From the NCBI RefSeq assembly GCF_003054055.1, contig NZ_QBKI01000006.1, positions 310,001-374,000 of the forward strand: 64,000 nt of DNA. Direction: 5' to 3'. Shown here one piece after another: positions 1 to 7,694 of this stretch; within the stretch, counting starts at the first letter, position 1; each line of letters opens with the position of its first letter. The translations under genes and the position numbers were made by a program. The notes beneath the pieces are model-generated. The model saw nothing but the letters and a program-made list of their open reading frames with translations. It was not told the origin of the DNA and did no database searches. The stretch comes from Pontibacter mucosus (GTDB lineage: Bacteria > Bacteroidota > Bacteroidia > Cytophagales > Hymenobacteraceae).

Positions 1-423
1 GCGCCGCTGCTGTCGGTGGTGCCGCTGGGGGCTGCCCACTCCTCGCTGCAGGAAGAGGTGCAAAAGGCCAGCACTTACCTGGGCCTGGACGTGGAAGAGG
101 ACCCGGAGCCGGAGCAGAACCGCTTTGTGCGCAGCGACCAGTATAGCTTTGTGGTGCAGGGCGTGCCGGCGCTCCACATCAAGTATGGCAACAAAACCGC
201 AGACGGCAAAAACAACCTCGACGAGACGGTAAAAGTATGGCGCGAGAAGTATTACCACAAACCGCAGGACAACTTCGAGGGCGGCACCTTCGACTTCGAC
301 GCGGCCAAAAAGTATGTGCAGCTCAACTTCCTGATCGGCTACCTGGTAGCCCAGGACGCGCAACGACCTACCTGGAACGAGGGCGACTTCTTCGGCAACA
401 GGTTTGGAAGTATAAAGGAATAG
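1..423 (+). CDS. M28 family metallopeptidase, C-terminal part (cut by window start)
   Basis: This is the last 140 codons of a gene whose beginning lies outside the window. The frame is open from base 1 to the TAG stop. The segment carries SDQYSF (about codons 44-49) followed by GVPAL, and later YHKPQDN, which match the C-terminal end of the M28 zinc aminopeptidase fold. In that family the His of the YHxPxD motif is a metal ligand. Secreted M28 enzymes of this group remove N-terminal residues from peptides, but the signal peptide cannot be seen here. Any GTG near base 16 is internal and not the true start. The family call is fairly firm; the substrate is unknown. Confidence 0.8.
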   Translation, partial: APLLSVVPLGAAHSSLQEEVQKASTYLGLDVEEDPEPEQNRFVRSDQYSFVVQGVPALHIKYGNKTADGKNNLDETVKVWREKYYHKPQDNFEGGTFDFDAAKKYVQLNFLIGYLVAQDAQRPTWNEGDFFGNRFGSIKE

Positions 424-521
424 CCTGAGAAAGTATAAATAACCGCTCAGCAAGTATAGCCCAAAGTATAGAACACACTATAGCTTACACGCTGCAGCTG
501 GTTTATACTTTACTATAAACG

Positions 522-557
522 AAAACAGCCCTGAGGCTTAGGCCTCCGGGCTGTTTT
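522..557. terminator. Bidirectional terminator between convergent genes
   Basis: The stem is built from ACAGCCC-GAGGC and GCCTC-GGGCTGT, with A-run before and T-run after, so it can work for the M28 gene on the plus strand and for the Sus operon arriving from the right. The 100 bases before it hold five copies of the AAGTATA/TATACTT motif. Confidence 0.75.
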
Positions 558-578
558 TATACTTGGTTCGGTTATTAC

Positions 579-1544
579 TTACTTAATAGTGTAAGTATAA
601 TTACCGGCCTCACTTAGGTTTAATTCAATCTCATAAGTACCAGCGGCGGCAATTTTTATATTAGCACCTCCATACTCAAGGGATCCATTCGCACCATCAT
701 CTCCGAGGTTGATATCCCATCCATCGTTGGCTCTGAACTTTATTTCGCCTGCCTTCAGGGTAAGCGTGCCCTTCCAAACCATATCTTTCGCGTCGTAGGT
801 AAGGTCCTGGTCGCTATCCCATCCGCCGGCTGTTGCATCACCAATAACACCCCAGCTCGTTTTAGTGGCTGACCAGGTATTATCATTCAGATCCGCTTTG
901 AGCAAATAATAGCCTGGCTCTGAAGCTGTAAGGTTACCGGCAGATCCATCGGTAGAAAGGGCACCACCTTCACCGGCTCCGTAATTTGTATTGTCCCAGT
1001 TTGGATGACTTGTAAATTTGAACTCGGTATTGGAATTAGGGAAATTTACATATCCCTCATACTTATCATCCTTGCCTAGGGAAATAATTTTAGGAGCGCT
1101 TGCCGGATCCCAGCCCTGGTGAGAACCAGGAACCCAAAGCGTAGGAAAGCCGGGTGCCTCTTTGAAGTGCACATTCTTTACTTTCTCAATAGAGCCGGAG
1201 CTCACTTTCAAAGTATAATCGCCATCCCATTCCCCACTTTCAGGAACAGGGATATCCTTGGTAAAGACAAACTTGCCACCCGGGTTGGTGATAACCGTAT
1301 CAAACACAGAATTGCCACCTCCTGCCTGTCCCAGTGAAATGCGCAGTTCTGAGGCTTTATTGGCAATCACATTGACGCTGTACATATTTCCAAAGAACAC
1401 CGTATCAGGGGTAATCTGGTTTATAGTAACTGCTAAATCATCCAGTGACTTCCAGTCTTCATCCTCACAGGATACGGTTGCGAAGGTTAAAGAACACAAC
1501 GCAAGCAACGTCAAAAGTTTGGAGAATATCGTTCTTTTTAACAT
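579..1544 (-). CDS. SusE/SusF-like outer-membrane starch-binding lipoprotein
   Basis: This 321-residue protein begins with a lipoprotein signal ending in the lipobox TVSC (Cys about residue 26). A SusE-type N-terminal domain (about 30-125) is followed by two similar beta-sandwich modules. The first starts near LWVPGSHQGW and the second near WGVIGDATAGGW; both have the aromatic and Gly-Trp-Asp pattern of SusE/F carbohydrate-binding domains. In known Sus systems these surface lipoproteins hold starch or related glucans near the SusC/D pore. It is the last gene of the leftward operon, 12 bases after susD. The family is clear; glucan specificity is inferred from the neighbouring GH13 amylase. Confidence 0.85.
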   Translation of the reverse strand: MLKRTIFSKLLTLLALCSLTFATVSCEDEDWKSLDDLAVTINQITPDTVFFGNMYSVNVIANKASELRISLGQAGGGNSVFDTVITNPGGKFVFTKDIPVPESGEWDGDYTLKVSSGSIEKVKNVHFKEAPGFPTLWVPGSHQGWDPASAPKIISLGKDDKYEGYVNFPNSNTEFKFTSHPNWDNTNYGAGEGGALSTDGSAGNLTASEPGYYLLKADLNDNTWSATKTSWGVIGDATAGGWDSDQDLTYDAKDMVWKGTLTLKAGEIKFRANDGWDINLGDDGANGSLEYGGANIKIAAAGTYEIELNLSEAGNYTYTIK

Positions 1545-1556
1545 AACTCAATTAGT

Positions 1557-3107
1557 TTAATAACCAGGATTTTGTACCAAGTTCGGGTTCGCAGACAGCG
1601 CTGTGGTCGGGATAGGGAAAAGGCGCTTATAAGTCTCGCCGGGATTGGCCGGCTTAAACAGGTTAGCTTCTTCCCAGCGGCCAAAACGGATCATATCAGT
1701 ACGGCGCGTCATTTCCATTACCAACTCACGGCCACGCTCATCATAAAGCGCGTTCAGCGTAAGGTTTGCAGCCGTAAAGCGCTTCGCCGGGTTGTTGTTA
1801 AAGGCCCGGTCGCGGATCTGGTTCACCAGGTCCACCGCCTCAGCCATGGTCCCGTTAGAGGCGCCTCGCAAAATAGCCTCGGCTTTCATAAGCAGCACAT
1901 CGGCATAACGGAAAATGATCACGTCATTGTTGGCGTTGTTGCTCACCGCGTTAGGGTCTGGCTGATATTTCACGTTGCGGGCACCGGCCAGGCGGCCTTT
2001 GTCGTCTTCGCCACCCAGGTCAAAGGCAGGGAAGTAATAAGGGTCCAGCACCACATTTACGCCGTTGTAGATCAGGTTACCTCCTTCGGCATTTTTCTGC
2101 TGCCCGTAGAGCCACTGCGATTTACGGAGGTCGCTGTCTTCAAACTTATCGAAGAACGTAGGCGTGGTGGTCCAGCCGTTCCAGGGGTCTGTGGTCAGGC
2201 CGTAAGTAGTGCGGTGGCCGTAATGCAGCGTCTTGTTAAAGAGCAGGTTACCTTTGGCTTTGATGGCGTCGAAGGGTACCGAAAAGATTGGCTCCTTAAA
2301 CTGTGCTCCGTTAGTTGGCCCGAACATAGCAAAATAGGTTGCTGATGACTCCAGCGCATACTTACCAGACTCGATTACTTTGTTGCAATTCTCTACTACC
2401 TTGTCCCACTGGGGGGTGCCGGTGTATACTTCCGCATTAAGGTATAGTTTGGCCAGCAACGTATACGCCATCCATTTGGTAGGGCGGCCATAGGTAGTAA
2501 TGCTTACGTCCTCGCTCAGCAATGGAGCGTTCTCCTCCAACTCGGATGCAATAAAGGCAAATACCTCCGCTCGACTCTCCTGCGCCGGCGCCGCCGCCGA
2601 CTGGTCGAAAGTGGTCACAATTGGAATATTGCCGAAAGCATCCATCATGTTGTAGTAGTACCAGGCGCGCATGGTTTTTATCTCGGCCAGGGTCTGCTGC
2701 TTGCTTTCCGACTCCGGTGCATCTGCCAGCATGGTCAGGATGCGGTTACAGGTGCCGATAGCGTTAAAGCCCCAGTCCCAGGAGTTGCGCATCAGGTCGG
2801 TTGAGGGGGTCCAGGTATGGAAGTGCATGGCCTGCCAGCGTCCTCCGTCAGCCCAGTCGCCACCACGGGTTGGCACCACCACCTCGTCGGTCCCGGTCTG
2901 TTGCATGTCGTAGAAGTTGGTGTCGAAGAACTTCTGCGCGGCCACATACACCGGTCCTGTTAAAGCAGCAAATTGCTCAGGTGTTTTCGGGAAATTCTTA
3001 TCCGTATAGACAGAGTATACTTCCTCGTCCAGATCGGTACAGGCTGGCATAGTTCCTACGGCAATGCACCCCAGCAATAGGAAACCTCTTTTTATAATCT
3101 TATGCAT
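1557..3107 (-). CDS. RagB/SusD family nutrient-uptake outer-membrane lipoprotein
   Basis: A 516-residue SusD-type protein. The N-terminal hydrophobic segment ends in a lipobox-like PAC (Cys about 23), followed by TDLDEEVYS, a typical start of a mature SusD. The TPR-like helical repeats and the conserved C-terminal RDRAF...R-D-RFGRWEE...FPIP region, ending in NPNLVQNPGY, are characteristic of the family. SusD proteins are surface lids that bind oligosaccharide and deliver it to the SusC channel. It lies 25 bases downstream of susC and 12 bases upstream of the SusE-like gene, so the three are very likely cotranscribed. Length is normal for the family. Confidence 0.93.
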   Translation of the reverse strand: MHKIIKRGFLLLGCIAVGTMPACTDLDEEVYSVYTDKNFPKTPEQFAALTGPVYVAAQKFFDTNFYDMQQTGTDEVVVPTRGGDWADGGRWQAMHFHTWTPSTDLMRNSWDWGFNAIGTCNRILTMLADAPESESKQQTLAEIKTMRAWYYYNMMDAFGNIPIVTTFDQSAAAPAQESRAEVFAFIASELEENAPLLSEDVSITTYGRPTKWMAYTLLAKLYLNAEVYTGTPQWDKVVENCNKVIESGKYALESSATYFAMFGPTNGAQFKEPIFSVPFDAIKAKGNLLFNKTLHYGHRTTYGLTTDPWNGWTTTPTFFDKFEDSDLRKSQWLYGQQKNAEGGNLIYNGVNVVLDPYYFPAFDLGGEDDKGRLAGARNVKYQPDPNAVSNNANNDVIIFRYADVLLMKAEAILRGASNGTMAEAVDLVNQIRDRAFNNNPAKRFTAANLTLNALYDERGRELVMEMTRRTDMIRFGRWEEANLFKPANPGETYKRLFPIPTTALSANPNLVQNPGY

Positions 3108-3132
3108 GTTCGTTTCTTTTTAAAGTGTTGGA

Positions 3133-6100
3133 CTAAAAGCTCAGGTTCACGCCGATAAGGACAGACCTGGTCTTAGGGTAATAATTGCGGTCGTCAATAC
3201 CCGGCGCCAATCCACCGAGGTTTACTTCTGGGTCTACACCAGTATAATCGGTTATCGTGAACAGGTTCTGGCCTGACAAGTATACACGGGCGCTGGAGAA
3301 GTATTTTAGCCCGCTTACATTCAGGTTATAACCCAGTGTGGCATTGTCCAGGCGCAGGAAGGAGCCATCCTCTATCCAGCGGCTGGATGCTACAGGCGCC
3401 TCAAAGATCCCATCCTCCACAGCATGTGGCGACAGGTTCGTTACCCCAGCCTGCAGCAAGCGCGACAGGTCAGCACGTGTTGCGTTAAATATCTTGTTCC
3501 CGTACACGCCCCGGATAAAGAAGCTTAAGTCAAAGCGGTTATAGGAAAAGTTGTTCATCCAGCCGTATGTGAGTTTAGGCAAGGCATTGCCCATTACTTG
3601 GTAATCGTCCGGTGCTTTAAGCTGGTCGGCTGTTACGAGTTCGCCGTTAGCACGCTGGTAAATTGTTTTGCGTGCCTCGGCATCGTAGCCGATATACTTA
3701 GGCGTGTAGAAGGTGCCGATAGAGAGTCCCGGTTGCACCACCGACACGGTCTGGCCTGTCCAGCCATCCAGTCCGATGCTGCCTTCCAGGCGCTGCGAAA
3801 CGGTCAGGTTACCGACATTGGAAGAAAGCCCCCCGATTTCGTTCTTGTTATGTGCCAGGTTAAAGCTGGTGTTCCAGTTCAGGTTGCTGCCTTCCAGCAC
3901 CACGGCATTAAGCATTACCTCCACGCCTCGGTTCGACATGCTGGCACCGTTGGCAAGCAGGGTATTGTACTGGTAAGGCGGCATAGGCACGGTGTAATAG
4001 TAGAGCATATCATCCGTTTGCTTGTCATAGTACTCTACCGTACCGCTGATACGCCCATTCCAGAGGGCAAAGTCCAAACCAATGTTCGCCATGGCAGTGC
4101 TCTCCCACTTAAGGTCCGGATTCGGGTTTTGCGTCACACCGATGCTGTTGATATACTCCCCTTTGTAGAAGAACTGATCGGCTTGTACGCCATACCGCGT
4201 CAAGCTGGCATAGGGTGCAATGTTCTGGTTACCTGACACACCATAGCCAATGCGCAGTTTCAGGTCGCTGAATAGGTTCTGGTCACGCAGGAAGCCTTCC
4301 TCAATCAGACGCCAGCCTAAGGCGAAGGAAGGGAAAGTTGCCCAGCGGTTGTTAATGCCAAAGCGCGAGGAGCCATCGCGGCGCACCGTGGCGCTGAACA
4401 TGTATTTCTCGCTAAAGTTGTAGTTTACCCTGCCAAAGAAGGAAACCAGTGTGGAGAACTCCTTAACGGGGTAGTTCTGGAAGTGCAGCAGTCCTTCCCC
4501 CTGGCCCAGGTTCAGGTTTGAAGAACCAAGGTCATCGGAAGTAAACATGGTGTTGGCTGCATTGATGCCATCATTACGAATGGCGTTTTGATAAGAGTAG
4601 CCAGCCAGCACCTTCACCTCATGCTTCTCGTTCAGCGTTTTAGAGTAGTTCAGGAAAGATTCGAAGATTTTTTCCTTGTGTTTCAGCGCTGTACGCTCTG
4701 CCCGGCCCATACCTAATGCAGCCGGCGAGTAGTCTTCGCGGCTCATGTAGTAGCTACGGTCGTAGTTTTCGAGCTGCAGGGATCCCATCAGGTCCAGCAC
4801 CAGTCCTGGTAGCAGGTCTACGCCTACCTTGCCCGTGCCCAGTATAATGTTGCGGGAGCGCTCCTCGTCGCGCTGGTTAAGTATAGCCACTGGGTTGTTA
4901 TAGTTCACCCGGCCCGGCACCTGAAAATACCCGCCATACTTGGCATAAGCAGGATCGTCAGATCTTACAGGCGAAACAGGCAAGTAACGGGCAGCGCCGT
5001 TAAATATGCCATAGTCGATGTGGCTGGAGTTAATGAAGCTGTTTACCGCTGATAAACCGATGCGCACCCGGCCATCAAAAGCATCCTGATCAACTCCTAA
5101 TCGGGCAACTACGCGCTCTATATCATTTTTCTTAACAATACCCTGGTTGTTAAAGTAGTTGACAGAGGCGTTATACCGGGTTTGTTCCGAACCACCCGTG
5201 AAGCTGAGGTTATGGTTGTGGGAGATGCCGTTCCGGAGAACCTCGTCCTGCCAGTCGGTGCTATACCCGTCCTCGCTCTCGGCTACGCTCATGTTGTTGT
5301 CGCTCAGAAACTTCCTGTACTCATCGGCACTAAGCACATCTACTCGGTTAGCAACTGTTTCCAGAGCAGCATAGCCGCTGTACGCCAAGGTTGGCTTACC
5401 TGCTTTTCCGCGCTTTGTGGTCACCATGATCACGCCGTTTGCAGCCCTGGAACCATAGATGGCCGTAGCAGAGGCATCCTTAAGTACATCCATCGATACA
5501 ATGTCGTCTGGGGCCACCAGGTCAATGGATACACCGGGAACGCCATCGATCACGTAAAATGGCGAGGTGCCCGCCGTAAGCGAAGAAGGACCACGCAGTT
5601 GGATGTTAGAGCCGCCTGTTGGATCGCCGCTGTTGCGGTTAATGGTAAGACCGGCCACCTTGCCTACCAGTAACTGATCCGGCGTGGCCACCACTCCCTT
5701 GTTAAATTCCTCTGGGGAGATAGAGGCTACCGAGCCTGTCACATCCTGCCTGCGCTGCGTGCCATAGCCTACTACCACAACCTCTTCCAAAGCTTTGGCA
5801 TCAGTTTGCATGGTAATATTAAAAGTAGACTGATTGCCAACAATGACCTCCTGCGTCCGGAAGCCGATAAAGCTTAGCACCAGGGTAGAGTTAGATGGCA
5901 CAGAGAGGGAGAAGGTACCATTGACGTCGGTAGAAGTACCGCGGGTAGTGCCTTTCACCACTACCGTTACACCTGGCAGCGGGTTTCCTGTATCATCTGT
6001 TACCGTGCCGTGGATGGACTGTTCCTGCCTGGCTTCCGAGGTTTTAGCAGGGGAAGCAGTTGGTGTGGCTACAGGCGCCGGAGTAGCATCCTTAACAATG

Positions 6101-6444
6101 ATGTACACCTTGTTCACCTTTTTATAGGTGAGCCCTGCCGGAGTTAAGATGTTCTGTAACACAACCTCCACATCCTGCCCTTCACTTAGGCCATTAGGCA
6201 CTTGCAGTTGTAGGTTTTGGGCGACATCAGCTTTGTAGGAGTACTGGATACCATACTTGCTGCGCAAATCCTTGAGCACATCGCCCAAGGACTTTGTAGA
6301 GGAGCTCTGCCCTACCACACCCGAGCTGGCAGCTAAGGCCACCTCACTCGTGTAATGCTGCTGGGCTGCTCCCGAAAAATAGAGGAAACACGCTGCCGTG
6401 ATGAGGCCGTATTTCCTTGTTCGGTTTGTAGTTTTTTTCCACAT
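3133..6444 (-). CDS. SusC/RagA-type TonB-linked outer-membrane receptor with STN domain
   Basis: A 1103-residue TonB-dependent transporter. After a signal peptide it has a secretin/TonB short N-terminal (STN) domain (about 45-120), a carboxypeptidase-regulatory-like beta-sandwich (HGTVTDDTGNPLPGVTVVV, about 145-225), a TonB box/plug region (VVVGYGTQ, about 235; KDASATAIYGSRAANG near 320) and a long beta-barrel ending in ...GVNLSF with a terminal Phe. It imports oligosaccharides across the outer membrane using TonB energy. The STN domain is the part that signals to a FecR anti-sigma protein, and fecR lies directly upstream with a 17-base gap. Motif density of AAGTATA is low inside this gene. 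Confidence 0.93.
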   Translation of the reverse strand: MWKKTTNRTRKYGLITAACFLYFSGAAQQHYTSEVALAASSGVVGQSSSTKSLGDVLKDLRSKYGIQYSYKADVAQNLQLQVPNGLSEGQDVEVVLQNILTPAGLTYKKVNKVYIIVKDATPAPVATPTASPAKTSEARQEQSIHGTVTDDTGNPLPGVTVVVKGTTRGTSTDVNGTFSLSVPSNSTLVLSFIGFRTQEVIVGNQSTFNITMQTDAKALEEVVVVGYGTQRRQDVTGSVASISPEEFNKGVVATPDQLLVGKVAGLTINRNSGDPTGGSNIQLRGPSSLTAGTSPFYVIDGVPGVSIDLVAPDDIVSMDVLKDASATAIYGSRAANGVIMVTTKRGKAGKPTLAYSGYAALETVANRVDVLSADEYRKFLSDNNMSVAESEDGYSTDWQDEVLRNGISHNHNLSFTGGSEQTRYNASVNYFNNQGIVKKNDIERVVARLGVDQDAFDGRVRIGLSAVNSFINSSHIDYGIFNGAARYLPVSPVRSDDPAYAKYGGYFQVPGRVNYNNPVAILNQRDEERSRNIILGTGKVGVDLLPGLVLDLMGSLQLENYDRSYYMSREDYSPAALGMGRAERTALKHKEKIFESFLNYSKTLNEKHEVKVLAGYSYQNAIRNDGINAANTMFTSDDLGSSNLNLGQGEGLLHFQNYPVKEFSTLVSFFGRVNYNFSEKYMFSATVRRDGSSRFGINNRWATFPSFALGWRLIEEGFLRDQNLFSDLKLRIGYGVSGNQNIAPYASLTRYGVQADQFFYKGEYINSIGVTQNPNPDLKWESTAMANIGLDFALWNGRISGTVEYYDKQTDDMLYYYTVPMPPYQYNTLLANGASMSNRGVEVMLNAVVLEGSNLNWNTSFNLAHNKNEIGGLSSNVGNLTVSQRLEGSIGLDGWTGQTVSVVQPGLSIGTFYTPKYIGYDAEARKTIYQRANGELVTADQLKAPDDYQVMGNALPKLTYGWMNNFSYNRFDLSFFIRGVYGNKIFNATRADLSRLLQAGVTNLSPHAVEDGIFEAPVASSRWIEDGSFLRLDNATLGYNLNVSGLKYFSSARVYLSGQNLFTITDYTGVDPEVNLGGLAPGIDDRNYYPKTRSVLIGVNLSF

Positions 6445-6461
6445 AGGTATCTAGTTAATAA

Positions 6462-7493
6462 TCAGTTATAGCTTATTGTAATATGTTTGTGCTGCTGCTG
6501 TATTTCCACATCCAGGGTTTCTGCTAATGTAGCCAGGATGTGGTTTGGGGTATTGTCGTTAAGGTAGGCGGTAATGCGTTGATGACGTAAGGCTGTGTCC
6601 GGGATTGACACGGTATAACCATAACTATGGTGGAGCAGTTGCGCTACTTCCTGCAAGGTTCTGTTTTCTAAGGCCAGGTGGTTACTTTTCCAGGCTGTGT
6701 ATAATTCTGTCTGCACTTTCTTTTTGGTAATACCTTTAGCTCCGGTAACCTCCACAAGCTCGCCAGGCACCATCTCAAGCTTTGCTTCTTTCCCTTGGCT
6801 TTTCATGGTCAGGCTCACTTTGCCACTTTCCAGGATCACCTGTTTCTGCTGGCCTCTGCTGGACACGCTGAACTCTGTGCCTAACACTTCCACCTGCAGC
6901 CCATCGGCTGTCTTCACCAAAAATTGCTGTTTGTTGTGCTGATGGGTAACGCTGAAGAAAGCCTGCCCCTGTAGCTGTACCACACGTGCTTTATACTTTG
7001 GCCAGCTAGCCGGCACCACAAGCCTGGAGTTTCCGTTGAGCACTACCGTAGAGCTGTCAGGCAAGCGCAAGTGCATCCGCTCTCCGGCTGCTGTGGCATA
7101 CGTAATGTTACTTTCCAGGGGTTGAAACAACAGATAACTGCTAACTAGCAGTAACACAGCTGCCGCAGCGGCCCAAAAGAAAGTATACTTGTTCTTTTCA
7201 GGATGTGGGATTGCCGTTTCTCCGGCTGCCTCCTCGTCAAAATTGTGACAGCCTTGACGCGCATAAGTGAGCTGCTCCCATATCTCATCCAGCTCCGTAT
7301 CCGTGGTTGGAAATAGGTCATGAGATAAATGAAGCACCATCTCACGAGCCTCATTTACAGCTGCCCGCTGCCAGGGGTGCTCCTCCAAATAAGAACTCCA
7401 CCAGAGGTCTCCCTCTGCTGTAGGGTGCTGCACCCACTCGATGAAGTCCTCATCCGTAGCAAAATCTATAGCCGTATAGTTCGGGTACTTCAT
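6462..7493 (-). CDS. FecR-type anti-sigma factor
   Basis: A 343-residue inner-membrane regulator. An N-terminal cytoplasmic part (1-100) is followed by one membrane span (about FFWAAAAAVLLLVSSYLLF), a periplasmic FecR domain (about 135-235) and a C-terminal DUF4974/STN-like module (LALENRTLQEVAQLLHH onward). Such proteins hold an ECF sigma factor inactive until the STN domain of the partner SusC/FecA receptor signals substrate. It is the first gene of the fecR-susC-susD-susE operon. The usual ECF sigma gene directly upstream is absent: the next gene upstream is the amylase, separated by a terminator. The closest sigma gene is 13 kb away at 20485. Confidence 0.9.
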   Translation of the reverse strand: MKYPNYTAIDFATDEDFIEWVQHPTAEGDLWWSSYLEEHPWQRAAVNEAREMVLHLSHDLFPTTDTELDEIWEQLTYARQGCHNFDEEAAGETAIPHPEKNKYTFFWAAAAAVLLLVSSYLLFQPLESNITYATAAGERMHLRLPDSSTVVLNGNSRLVVPASWPKYKARVVQLQGQAFFSVTHQHNKQQFLVKTADGLQVEVLGTEFSVSSRGQQKQVILESGKVSLTMKSQGKEAKLEMVPGELVEVTGAKGITKKKVQTELYTAWKSNHLALENRTLQEVAQLLHHSYGYTVSIPDTALRHQRITAYLNDNTPNHILATLAETLDVEIQQQHKHITISYN

Positions 7494-7587
7494 TCGGTTT
7501 CTAAGCGTTAATCATAGTTCAGTGCCTGCTCACTAACTACTATAGCACTATCACCTCGTTTTTATCCCTCCCGAAACAAAATCTTTT

Positions 7588-7632
7588 TAAAAAGAAAAGT
7601 ATGCCCTCTGCGGTATTGCTGCAGGCATACTT
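7588..7632 (-). terminator. Terminator of the amylase gene, stem made of the AAGTAT motif
   Basis: AAGTATGCC (7597-7605) pairs perfectly with GGCATACTT (7624-7632). On the minus strand the hairpin is followed by CTTTTCTTTTT. It ends transcription of the amylase before fecR. The outer stem is exactly the hexamer that recurs throughout the window. Confidence 0.65.
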
Positions 7633-7694
7633 ATTTCTTGAGTAGGCAAACATCTTAACCTCACATGGCCTTATACTTAGAAGTATATCTTTAC

